Origin: Actinoplanes sichuanensis
GTDB taxonomy: Bacteria > Actinomycetota > Actinomycetes > Mycobacteriales > Micromonosporaceae
Assembly: GCF_033097365.1 (NCBI RefSeq)
Contig: NZ_AP028461.1
Coordinates: 6,696,001 to 6,760,000, forward strand
DNA length: 64,000 nucleotides
Reading direction: 5' to 3'
The notes below the pieces were generated by a model that was not told the origin of the DNA, made no database searches, and worked only from the letters and a program-made list of their open reading frames with translations. The position numbers and the translations under genes are program-made. Each line of letters starts with the position of its first letter. The first letter of the stretch is position 1. Below, piece by piece: positions 40,999-48,009 of the stretch.

Positions 40999-41700
40999 AT
41001 GGCCGATCTCGCCGACGACTACGCGAGCGCCGGTTTCGCCAGGCGTCTCGGTTGGGGAATCCGTCCCGCGGTGCTCCTGATCGACCCGGCCCTGGCCTAC
41101 ACCGACCCGGACTCGCCGCTGTTCCTCCGAACCGGTCAGGCCGCCGCCGACACCATGGCCGAACTGGCCGACGCCGCCCGAGCCGCCGGCATCCCGGTGG
41201 TGTGGACCACGGTCCGGTTCGCCGACGAGTCCTGCTCCGAGGCTCCGCTGTTCGCGGCGAAGGTCCCGGCCCTGAAGGTCTTCGCCGCCGGCAACCGGTG
41301 GGGCGGCTTCGCCCCACCGCTGGCCCCGGCCCCGGGTGAACAGGTGATCGTGAAGCACTACGCGAGCGCCTTCGCCGGAACCTCCCTGGCCGCGTGGCTC
41401 GCGTCGCACTCGATCGACACCGTGGTGATCGGCGGCTACTCCACCTCGGGTTGCGTCCGGGCCTCGGCTTTGGACGCCCTGCAGAACGGCTTCCGCCCGA
41501 TGGTCGTCCAGGACGCCTGCGCCGACCGGGACGGCGGCCCCCACGAGAACAACCTCTTCGACCTGAACGCGAAATACGCCGACGTGACCACCCTGGCCGA
41601 GGCCCTGAACCACCTGGTGTGGTCAGAGGAGCCAGCCGTGGTCGAAGGCCAGGCGGACGGCTTCGGCTCGGGTCCGGGCTCCGGTCTTGCCGATCGCTGA
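40999..41700 (+). CDS. Isochorismatase-family amidohydrolase (N-carbamoylsarcosine/maleamate amidase type)
   Basis: 233 residues with the family triad Asp29 (LLIDPALAY), Lys119 (VKHYASAF) and Cys152 (GYSTSGCVRASALDA). These cysteine amidases hydrolyse N-carbamoylsarcosine, nicotinamide or maleamate. ATG at 40999, 3 nt after the CoA-transferase stop. The C-terminal 26 residues (EEPAVVEGQADGFGSG...) are not conserved and their 78 nt overlap the end of the convergent response-regulator gene. In the proposed scheme it would turn a maleamate-like half-amide into the diacid. Confidence 0.88.
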   Translation: MADLADDYASAGFARRLGWGIRPAVLLIDPALAYTDPDSPLFLRTGQAAADTMAELADAARAAGIPVVWTTVRFADESCSEAPLFAAKVPALKVFAAGNRWGGFAPPLAPAPGEQVIVKHYASAFAGTSLAAWLASHSIDTVVIGGYSTSGCVRASALDALQNGFRPMVVQDACADRDGGPHENNLFDLNAKYADVTTLAEALNHLVWSEEPAVVEGQADGFGSGPGSGLADR

Positions 41701-42231
41701 GGACAGGTGGTTGCGGACGGTTCCGTCGGAGAGGCGCAGTTCGCGGGAGATGTCGGCGACCGTTCCGCCGTCGCGGGCGGCTCGGAGGACGTCGGTTTCG
41801 CGTTCGGTCAGCGGGGAGTCGCCGTGGGCCAGGCTCTGCGCGGCCAAGGCCGGGTCGACCACGCGGAGTCCCTGGTGGACCCGGCGGACGGCGTCGGCGA
41901 GTTGCCGGGCCGGGGTGTCCTTGACGACGAAACCGCCGGCGCCGGCGGCCATCGCCTGCCGCAGATATCCGGCCCGGCCGAACGTCGTTACCATCAGCAC
42001 CCGGCACCCGGGCAGTGCCTCGGTGAGCCGCCGGGCCGCGGCGATGCCGTCGAGGCCGGGCATCTGCACGTCCAGCAGGGCCACGTCGGCGGAGTGTTCG
42101 CGGGCGGCGTCGACCACCTCGTCGCCGCGTCCGACCTCGGCCACGACGGTCAGATCGGGCTCGAGGTCGAGCAGGGCGGCCATCGCCCCGCGAACCAGCG
42201 CCTGATCGTCGGCGAGCAGCAACCTGATCAC
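41623..42231 (-). CDS. NarL/DesR-type response regulator
   Basis: 202 residues: receiver domain with acidic pocket ADDQ, phosphoacceptor Asp54 (VALLDVQMPG), Thr in MVTTF and Lys in FVVKDT, followed by a LuxR-type helix-turn-helix (LTERETDVLRAARDG...ELRLSDGTVRNHLSSAIGK). It partners the histidine kinase whose gene overlaps by 4 nt and probably controls the neighbouring ABC-2 transporter genes. Its 3' end overlaps the convergent amidase gene by 78 nt, so the two transcripts are antisense there. Confidence 0.92.
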   Translation of the reverse strand: MIRLLLADDQALVRGAMAALLDLEPDLTVVAEVGRGDEVVDAAREHSADVALLDVQMPGLDGIAAARRLTEALPGCRVLMVTTFGRAGYLRQAMAAGAGGFVVKDTPARQLADAVRRVHQGLRVVDPALAAQSLAHGDSPLTERETDVLRAARDGGTVADISRELRLSDGTVRNHLSSAIGKTGARTRAEAVRLAFDHGWLL

Positions 42232-43358
42232 GAGGGGGCCTCCATTCGTACCCGGAAGCCCTGCTCTCCCGGACGGCTTCCGGCGGTGAGCCGGGCGCCC
42301 ACCTGGTCGGCCCGCCTGCGCAGGCCGGCCAGGCCCTGACCGGAGCCGGAGTCGGACTCCGGATCGGCGTCGGCACCCCGGCCGTCGTCGATGATCTCGA
42401 CGCTGTCCGGGCGGAGCAGGACCGTGGCGTGCCGGGCCCGGCTGTGGCGGACGATGTTGGTGACCGCCTCCCGGATGGTCCAGGCGAACAGCTCCCGGTT
42501 GCGGGTGGGCACCTCGTCGGCAGCGCCCGGCAGGTCGGCCCGCACGTCGGCGGCGGCGAGCGCGGCCTTCGCGGCGGCGATCTCACCCGGCAGGGAGATG
42601 CCGCGGACGTTGAGGGCGGTGGCCCGCACGTCGGCGAGCGCGTCGCGGGCCAGCGACTCCAGATCGCTGAGTTCGTGGCGGGCCCGTTCCAGGTCGACGT
42701 CGAGGAGGCGCTGGGCGAGTTCGGCCTTGACCGCGACGACGGTCAGCGAGTGGCCGAGGATGTCGTGGAGTTCGGCGGCGATGCGGGCCCGTTCGCCGGT
42801 GACCGCGAGGTCGGCGATCTCCTGTCGGGCGTGGATCAGCCGGATCTGCCGGTCGAAGGCGAGCCGGATGCCTCCGGTGGCGGCACCGGCGAAGACCACG
42901 GCGAGAGCGTATCCCTGACCGCCCGCGTTCCAGCCGGGCACGAGGCGGATGGCCAGTTCGACGGCGACGGCCAGGCCGATCGCCACCGGGATGCCCTGCC
43001 GCAACGGAAGTCCCATCACCGCGGCCGCCGCGATGTAGACGCCGCAGACCAGCGTGTGGTGTCCGGCCGCGGGCACCTGGAGTGCGGCCAGGCCGAGCAG
43101 GATCAGCAGCCCGATCCAGATGCGCGGCCCGGCCCGCCGGGCCGGTTGGATCCGGGTGGCGACCCGGATCGCCGCGGTGAGCACCAGGAACGCGACCACG
43201 AACAGGCCGAGGGCGGCCAGGCCGATGTCCCGCCACAGTCCGGGCCGGGCACCGAGCAGGGCGGTCAGGTTCTCCCCGAGGTAGAACAGCCAGATCGCGG
43301 CGAACACCCAGCCGTGGCGGAAGCCACGGCCCGGTGGACCGAGTACTGACGGTGTCAT
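42228..43358 (-). CDS. DesK-type sensor histidine kinase
   Basis: 376 residues: five or six membrane segments in the first 165 residues without a large external domain, a HisKA_3 dimerisation helix with the phospho-His in AELHDILGHSLTVVAVKAEL, and an HATPase domain (REAVTNIVRHSRA, IIDDGRGAD, GLAGLRRRADQVGA). This is the DesK/LiaS-like group that senses membrane state or an antimicrobial. ATG at 43358; it lies 26 nt after the ABC-2 permease gene, so transporter, kinase and regulator form one operon. Confidence 0.92.
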   Translation of the reverse strand: MTPSVLGPPGRGFRHGWVFAAIWLFYLGENLTALLGARPGLWRDIGLAALGLFVVAFLVLTAAIRVATRIQPARRAGPRIWIGLLILLGLAALQVPAAGHHTLVCGVYIAAAAVMGLPLRQGIPVAIGLAVAVELAIRLVPGWNAGGQGYALAVVFAGAATGGIRLAFDRQIRLIHARQEIADLAVTGERARIAAELHDILGHSLTVVAVKAELAQRLLDVDLERARHELSDLESLARDALADVRATALNVRGISLPGEIAAAKAALAAADVRADLPGAADEVPTRNRELFAWTIREAVTNIVRHSRARHATVLLRPDSVEIIDDGRGADADPESDSGSGQGLAGLRRRADQVGARLTAGSRPGEQGFRVRMEAPS

Positions 43359-43384
43359 GTTCCGAACCGTACCGGCGGCCGGGT

Positions 43385-44152
43385 TCAGACCCGGGCGGTG
43401 TCGCGGCGGAACCGCCACATCGCGCCGGCTGAGAAGACCGCCGTCCAGACGGCGACGTTGAGGACGGCCTGCCACACGTCGCCGCTGTGGGTGAGCGGGT
43501 AGCGGGCCAGCTCGCCGACGCCGTAGACCGGGGTGAACTTGGCGATCGTGGCGAAGGTGCTGCCGAGCTGGTCGGCCGGGACGAACAGGCCTCCGGCGAA
43601 GGACAGCACGGCGAGCACCGGGCCGAGGATCTGCATCACGTTCTCACTGGGCAGCAGGTAGCCCATGAACAGGCCGAACGCGGCGAACACGAGTGCGCAG
43701 GCCCAGGACAGCAGGGCGCAGCCGATCCAGGCGCCGACCGGCATGTCGGCGCCGGCGAACGCGCCGACGATGTTGACCACGACCACCGAGACGGCGCCGA
43801 TCACCATCGCGATGACGATCTTGACGGCGATGTACGCGGCCGGTTTGAGCGGAGTGAGCCGCAGCTGCCGGCTCCATCCGGCGGCCCGTTCGATCGACAC
43901 CATGGCGCCGCCCGAGGTGGTGGCCAGCATCGCGCCGTAGACGGCCATGCTGGCCAGCACGAGCGCGGTGACGTTGCCGTCCCCGACCCGCTCGGTCCGG
44001 TAGTCGGCGCTGCTGCCGAAGAGCAGGAAGAACGCGGCCGGCATGACCAGCGTGAAGATCACCGTGCGCTTGTTGCGGAGGAGCCGGCGCAGTTCAAGGC
44101 CGATCATTCCGGGGCTGAAGCCGCCGAGGCGGGGCAGGGTGGTGGTGGTCAT
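43385..44152 (-). CDS. ABC-2-type transporter permease
   Basis: 255 residues with six predicted membrane helices and the ABC-2 layout (LELRRLLRNKRTVIFTLVMPAAFFLLFG at the start; SIERAAGWSRQLRLTPLKPAAYIAVKI in the middle; LSFAGGLFVPADQLGSTF). Such permeases export drugs, lipids or peptides with a separate ATPase. ATG at 44152 overlaps the ATPase reading frame by 4 nt. The partner ATPase gene next door is damaged, so this permease may lack a functional motor unless another ATPase serves it. Confidence 0.88.
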   Translation of the reverse strand: MTTTTLPRLGGFSPGMIGLELRRLLRNKRTVIFTLVMPAAFFLLFGSSADYRTERVGDGNVTALVLASMAVYGAMLATTSGGAMVSIERAAGWSRQLRLTPLKPAAYIAVKIVIAMVIGAVSVVVVNIVGAFAGADMPVGAWIGCALLSWACALVFAAFGLFMGYLLPSENVMQILGPVLAVLSFAGGLFVPADQLGSTFATIAKFTPVYGVGELARYPLTHSGDVWQAVLNVAVWTAVFSAGAMWRFRRDTARV

Positions 44153-44918
44153 GCGGCGTCCTCGGAGGTGAGGGCGAGGAACGCGTCCTCGAGGTTGCGG
44201 GAGGTGATCTCCAGGTCCCGGGCGTCGGTCCGGGTGAGCAGGTGCCGGGCGATGGCGTCGGAGTCACGCCCGGACAGGTGGACGGTGTCGCCGCGGACCT
44301 CGGACGACTCGACACCGGGCACCCGGGACCAGTCGACGAGCGCGGCGCCGGCCATGGTGGCGCGGACGGTACGGCCGGCGGCGAGGGCTTTCACCTCGGC
44401 CGCGGTGCCGTCGGCGACGATCTTGCCGCGGCGCACGAGGACGATGCGGTCCGCGTACGCGTCGGCCTCCTCCAGATAGTGGGTGGCGAAGATGACGGTC
44501 CGTCCGCCCTCCGCGTCCTGGCGGATGGCGTCCCAGAACTCGCGCCGCCCGCCGACGTCCATGCCGGTCGTCGGCTCGTCGAGGATGAGCAGGTCGGGGT
44601 CGGGCAGCAGGGCCATGGCGAACCACCGGACTGCATGACCGCGGAGATCCGGCCGAGCGCGACCGCGTCCTGCGGCGGCAGCCCGTAGATCTTCGCGGTC
44701 CCGCTGGTCGGTTTGGACAGTCCGAGCAACATGTCGACCGTCGTCGTCTTGCCGGCACCGTTCGGGCCGAGCAGGGCGACCACCTCTCCGGGGCGGATGC
44801 GCAGGTCGATTCCGTCCACGGCGGTGACCGTGCCGAATCTCTTGACCACGCCGTCCAGATCCACGGCCGGCTGCCCCGTGCCGGCGGCCGCGGTATCGCT
44901 TGAAGCGGTGAGCGTCAT
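44149..44918 (-). pseudogene. ABC ATPase gene with internal deletion and frameshift
   Basis: From 44918 the product reads normally as a DrrA/DesK-linked ABC ATPase (VDLDGVVKRFGTVTAVDG; Walker A LLGPNGAGKTTT; IYGLPPQDAVALGRISAVMQSGG). At about 44615-44625 it jumps: the correct continuation FAMALLPDPDLLILDEPTTGMD is in another frame. About 60 residues normally between QSGG and RFAMALL, including the LSGGQ-type signature, are absent and the frame shifts. The rest (Walker B LLILDEPTTG, ATHYLEEADAY) is open to the stop at 44149. The gene therefore cannot make a working ATPase as written; an assembly error at this place is the alternative. Confidence 0.75.
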
Positions 44919-44977
44919 GAGGAGATCGTCGCCGTCGATCGGTCCCGGCTCCCCCGCCGTCCGTCACGTTCCGTCCA

Positions 44978-45019
44978 TGACAAACGTCATTGTATCTGCT
45001 AGAAATATCTGGCAGATAT
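44978..45019. promoter_or_regulatory. PadR operator region
   Basis: Perfect palindrome ATATCTGGCAGATAT at 45005-45019, with a further half TATCTGC at 44993 that pairs with the same right arm, and ATGAC-aaac-GTCAT at 44978-44991. All lie in the divergent gap between the ABC-transporter operon and padR, 24 nt before the padR start. Confidence 0.65.
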
Positions 45020-45042
45020 AAGTGCGAGCTCAAGGGGAACGA

Positions 45043-45591
45043 GTGGCACGGTCGAGTCAGACCCAGATGGCGGTGCTCGGCGGGTTGAGCATCGAGCCGA
45101 TGACGGCATATGCGCTGCGTGAGGCGATCCGTGACGTGCTCGGACACTTCTGGAGCGAGAGCTTCGGCCAGATCTATCCGACGCTGCAGGTCCTCGAGGA
45201 GGAGGGCCACGTGCGACGCCGGGAGGGCCCGCGCGCCCGGTCGTCGGTCTTCGAGATCACCGAGTCCGGCACGGCCCGGTTGATCGAGCTGCTCACCGAG
45301 CCGATCCGGGACACACCGCCACGCGACGGCCTGCTACTGCGCCTCTTCTTCGGCCGCACGCTGGGCCGCGCGCGATGCCGCGGGTTGCTGCAGGCGGCGC
45401 GGGACCGGGCGACGCAGAACCTGCGGGGGTACGAGGAACTGCACGCCCAGTTGTCCACGGCGGAGGGCGACACCCCGGACTGGCCGTTCATCGAGGTCAC
45501 CATCCGGGCCGGCATCCACCACGCCCGGGCGACGGTCGCCTGGGCCGACGAGTCCCTGACCGCGCTCTCGACCGAGGAGCCACCGTCATGA
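45043..45591 (+). CDS. PadR-family transcriptional regulator
   Basis: 182 residues: N-terminal winged helix (MAVLGGLSIEPMTAYALREAI, FGQIYPTLQVLEEEGHVRRREG, VFEITESGTARLIELL) and a C-terminal helical dimerisation domain, as in PadR group 2. GTG at 45043 follows AAGGGGA. It is divergent from the drug-type ABC operon, which PadR proteins commonly repress, and a palindrome overlaps its own leader, implying autoregulation. The next gene overlaps by 4 nt. Confidence 0.9.
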   Translation: MARSSQTQMAVLGGLSIEPMTAYALREAIRDVLGHFWSESFGQIYPTLQVLEEEGHVRRREGPRARSSVFEITESGTARLIELLTEPIRDTPPRDGLLLRLFFGRTLGRARCRGLLQAARDRATQNLRGYEELHAQLSTAEGDTPDWPFIEVTIRAGIHHARATVAWADESLTALSTEEPPS

Positions 45592-46460
45592 CCGGCCGTG
45601 CCCGTCTCAACTTCGCCGTCTTCGCCCTGGCCGTCGTCGGCACCGGCTGGCTCGGCGTCGCCGTCGACCGGGCGGCCGGCGTCGAGACCGCCACCGGCAT
45701 CGCGACCAGCAGTGGCAGTGGCACGACCGGCATGCTGTTCTTTCTGCTCGGGCCGCTGGTGGCCGTACCCCTGCTGAGGTTTCTGTCGCCGGACGGTGGC
45801 GGATCGCTCGGCCTGGCGCCGCGGGCCGGACTCGGCTGGTACGCCCTCGCCGCGGCCTTCTATCCGCTGGTCACCGCGATCGCGGTCGGCTCAGGGGTGG
45901 TGACCGGCCAGGTCACGGTGACCGACCGGACCGGGCTGTTCGCGGCGGCCGCCACCGTCTTCGCCGTGCAGCTGATCAAGAATCCGATCGAGGAGTTCGT
46001 GTTCCGCGGATACGGCACCCGGACCGCTCTGGCGATGGGCCTGCGCGGTCGGCTCACACCGCACCTGGCGGCCGGTGCGGTGTGGGGGCTGTGGCACGTG
46101 CCGCTCTATCTGGTGTGGACGTCGGCGGCCGACATGGCGCTGGTGACGACACTGCCGATGACGCTGTTCCTGCCGCTGACGATGGCCGGGACGATGGCGG
46201 CGTCGGTGCTCTACGGCGAGGTGCGAGCCCGGACCGGCTCGATCTGGCCGGGGGTGCTGATGCACAGCGTCTGCAACGCGATCGCGACACCGCTGATGGT
46301 CGGCGGGTATCTGACGTTCGAGGGGCACAGTGACGCGGTGTTCTCGCCGGTGGCCGGTTCGGTGGTGCTGATCGTGCTGACCGCCGGGGCCGGGGTGGCG
46401 CTGGTGTACACGCGGGGGCCGGCGACCGTACGGCCACCGGCCCCCGCCGGGGTCAGCTGA
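45588..46460 (+). CDS. CPBP-family intramembrane metalloprotease
   Basis: 290 residues with about eight membrane segments and the three CPBP/Abi motifs: IEEFVFRGYG (EExxxR), AVWGLWHVPLY (with the catalytic His) and LMHSVCNA (HxxxN type). Such proteins process prenylated or other membrane proteins and often confer self-immunity to peptides. ATG at 45588 overlaps the padR stop (ATGA), so it is co-transcribed with the regulator. Its stop overlaps the convergent esterase gene by 8 nt. Confidence 0.9.
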   Translation: MTGRARLNFAVFALAVVGTGWLGVAVDRAAGVETATGIATSSGSGTTGMLFFLLGPLVAVPLLRFLSPDGGGSLGLAPRAGLGWYALAAAFYPLVTAIAVGSGVVTGQVTVTDRTGLFAAAATVFAVQLIKNPIEEFVFRGYGTRTALAMGLRGRLTPHLAAGAVWGLWHVPLYLVWTSAADMALVTTLPMTLFLPLTMAGTMAASVLYGEVRARTGSIWPGVLMHSVCNAIATPLMVGGYLTFEGHSDAVFSPVAGSVVLIVLTAGAGVALVYTRGPATVRPPAPAGVS

Positions 46461-47418
46461 GCGTCTGGATCACATTGCCGGTGAGCAGCCCCTGGTAGTA
46501 GGTACCGCCCGGGTAGTAGGTCGCGGTGGTCGTGCCGGCCACCGCGTCCAGGGCCCAGTTGATCGCGAAGGTCTGCAGCGCGGTGACGTTGGCCGCCTTC
46601 GAGGTGCCGCCGAGCAGCGTGCAGAGCCAGTTGGTGGTGGCGCCCTCGGCGTCACAGTGTGAGCCGGTCACCAGCCGTACCCCGAGGAACGGCCGGTCGA
46701 GCCGGTTGACCAGCTCGACGGTGCCGCTGGCGTTGCCGTTGGACGAGTACGGCGGGGACGAGATCGCGGTGATCGGCAGGGCGGTGCCGGCCAGCCCGGT
46801 CAGCGCGTCCGCCATGTTGGTGCCGGACGGCGACTTCACCGGGTCGAGCAGTTGCAGGTATCTCAGGTTCGCGAAAGCGGCCGGGAACGTGGTGCGCAGC
46901 CGGTTCGCGATGTAGGTGACCGCGTCGCCGCCGGCCGAGTGTCCGGCCAGCACGTACTTGCCGGGCAGGGTGCTGCCGGCCCGCCCGGCGGTGGTGGCCG
47001 CCTTCGCGTAGCTGGTGGCCAGTGGCTTGGTGGAGGTGGTCGCCTCACCGATCCAGGCGCTGACGTTGTTGAGGAAGGCGGTGTTGTCGCCCTGGTTGCT
47101 GACCGTGCAGCCGCTGGAGTTGGTGGACGGCAGCGTCGGGGCGAAGACCAGGAAACCGGCCGCCTGGTATTTGCGGGCCAGCGCGAACACGTTGCTGTTC
47201 GCGCGGGAGAAGCCGTGCTGCAGGAAGACCAGGGCCTTCGGGCTGGTGGTGTCGGGGAAGAACCAGTCGGCGTCCTGGGTGAGGGTGGACGCACCGCACA
47301 GGACGGTGATGTCGCCGTCGACCTCGGCGGTGGCGGCCTGCGCGGTGGCCGGGGTGGCGGCGAGGACTGCGGTGGACATCACGAGCGCCGCGACGACGCG
47401 GCGCAGGGACAGGGACAC
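46453..47418 (-). CDS. Secreted alpha/beta-hydrolase (chlorophyllase/lipase-like)
   Basis: 321 residues with a signal peptide (VVAALVMSTAVLAATPATAQA). The mature part shows ALVFLQHGFSRANSNVFALARKY split at the loop, nucleophile GHSAGG, acid near LDPV and a C-terminal His. The layout fits the chlorophyllase/cutinase-like esterases and hydrolases that act on hydrophobic esters outside the cell. GTG at 47418 follows GGAGG; the ATG at 47472 would precede the operator. Regulon operator 6 lies 32 nt upstream, so it is probably induced together with the tetrapyrrole-type operon and could release phytol from external chlorophyll. Confidence 0.8.
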   Translation of the reverse strand: MSLSLRRVVAALVMSTAVLAATPATAQAATAEVDGDITVLCGASTLTQDADWFFPDTTSPKALVFLQHGFSRANSNVFALARKYQAAGFLVFAPTLPSTNSSGCTVSNQGDNTAFLNNVSAWIGEATTSTKPLATSYAKAATTAGRAGSTLPGKYVLAGHSAGGDAVTYIANRLRTTFPAAFANLRYLQLLDPVKSPSGTNMADALTGLAGTALPITAISSPPYSSNGNASGTVELVNRLDRPFLGVRLVTGSHCDAEGATTNWLCTLLGGTSKAANVTALQTFAINWALDAVAGTTTATYYPGGTYYQGLLTGNVIQTLS

Positions 47419-47450
47419 GGGACCTCCAGTGGTCAGCCGTAACACTCTCC

Positions 47451-47463
47451 GAAACAGTGTTTC
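47451..47463. promoter_or_regulatory. Regulon operator 6 (GAAACAGTGTTTC)
   Basis: Perfect 13-bp palindrome with the flank CATTAGCATTC, 32 nt upstream of the secreted esterase start. No divergent gene follows closely, so it serves the esterase only. Confidence 0.6.
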
Positions 47464-47505
47464 CATTAGCATTCATCGATGCCACCCTGTCAAGGCGAGG
47501 ACACG

Positions 47506-47539
47506 AAAAAGCCCGACCCCACGGGGAGCCGGGCTTTCT
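47506..47539. terminator. Intrinsic terminator with T tract
   Basis: AAAGCCCG/CGGGCTTT arms, an inner CCCC/GGGG pairing, and five T residues on the minus strand. It terminates the small membrane-protein gene (ends 47554) and is usable in the other direction. Confidence 0.85.
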
Positions 47540-47553
47540 ACTGCAAATGGGGG

Positions 47554-47823
47554 TCAGTCGTCGTATCCCGGCACGGTGAGCGGGTGCCGCTCCTCGTCAC
47601 GCGCCGCGATACCAGCCATCGAACGCACGTACTGCCGCCGGGTGATCTCACCGTCCATGAGCTGGGCGCAGAGCACTCCTTCGAGGCTCTCCGGGGCGAA
47701 CAGCGCCTCCGGCACGGCCGGCGGCTCCGCCTCGACAGACGCGTCCGCACGCACCCCGCGCACCGCGAGCACGCAGGCGGCGGCCAGGACCAGGATGAGC
47801 AGGGACAGGATCAGCATCGCCAC
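47554..47823 (-). CDS. Small membrane protein with SHOCT-like tail
   Basis: 89 residues: one N-terminal membrane helix (MLILSLLILVLAAACVLAV), an acidic Pro-rich linker and a helical C-terminus (LEGVLCAQLMDGEITRRQYVRSMAGIAARD) of the SHOCT type, a short domain that mediates oligomerisation. GTG at 47823 or ATG at 47817 may be the start; the ribosome site is weak. It is divergent from cslA, with a clear terminator after it. No role can be assigned. Confidence 0.65.
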   Translation of the reverse strand: MAMLILSLLILVLAAACVLAVRGVRADASVEAEPPAVPEALFAPESLEGVLCAQLMDGEITRRQYVRSMAGIAARDEERHPLTVPGYDD

Positions 47824-48009
47824 CGCCTTGTCGGGTCGTCGCGGGGCGCATCTGCCCCGCCTGACAGAGAGAACGGATCACAGGGCGTGTCGGTTCGACG
47901 TTTTCTGTCACTGACCGCAACGAAGTTCCGGGCCTCCGACCGCTATGACACGACACGATCGAGGTACACGGTATGCCCGGATTTTACGAATTCTCGCTAT
48001 CTTGCCTTG

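Noticed and set aside
39466..41613. 715-codon open frame on the minus strand across the CoA transferase and amidase genes
   Set aside because: It mirrors well-supported plus-strand genes; its product is low-complexity (Gly/Arg/Val/Asp-rich) without motifs, as expected for antisense frames at this GC content.
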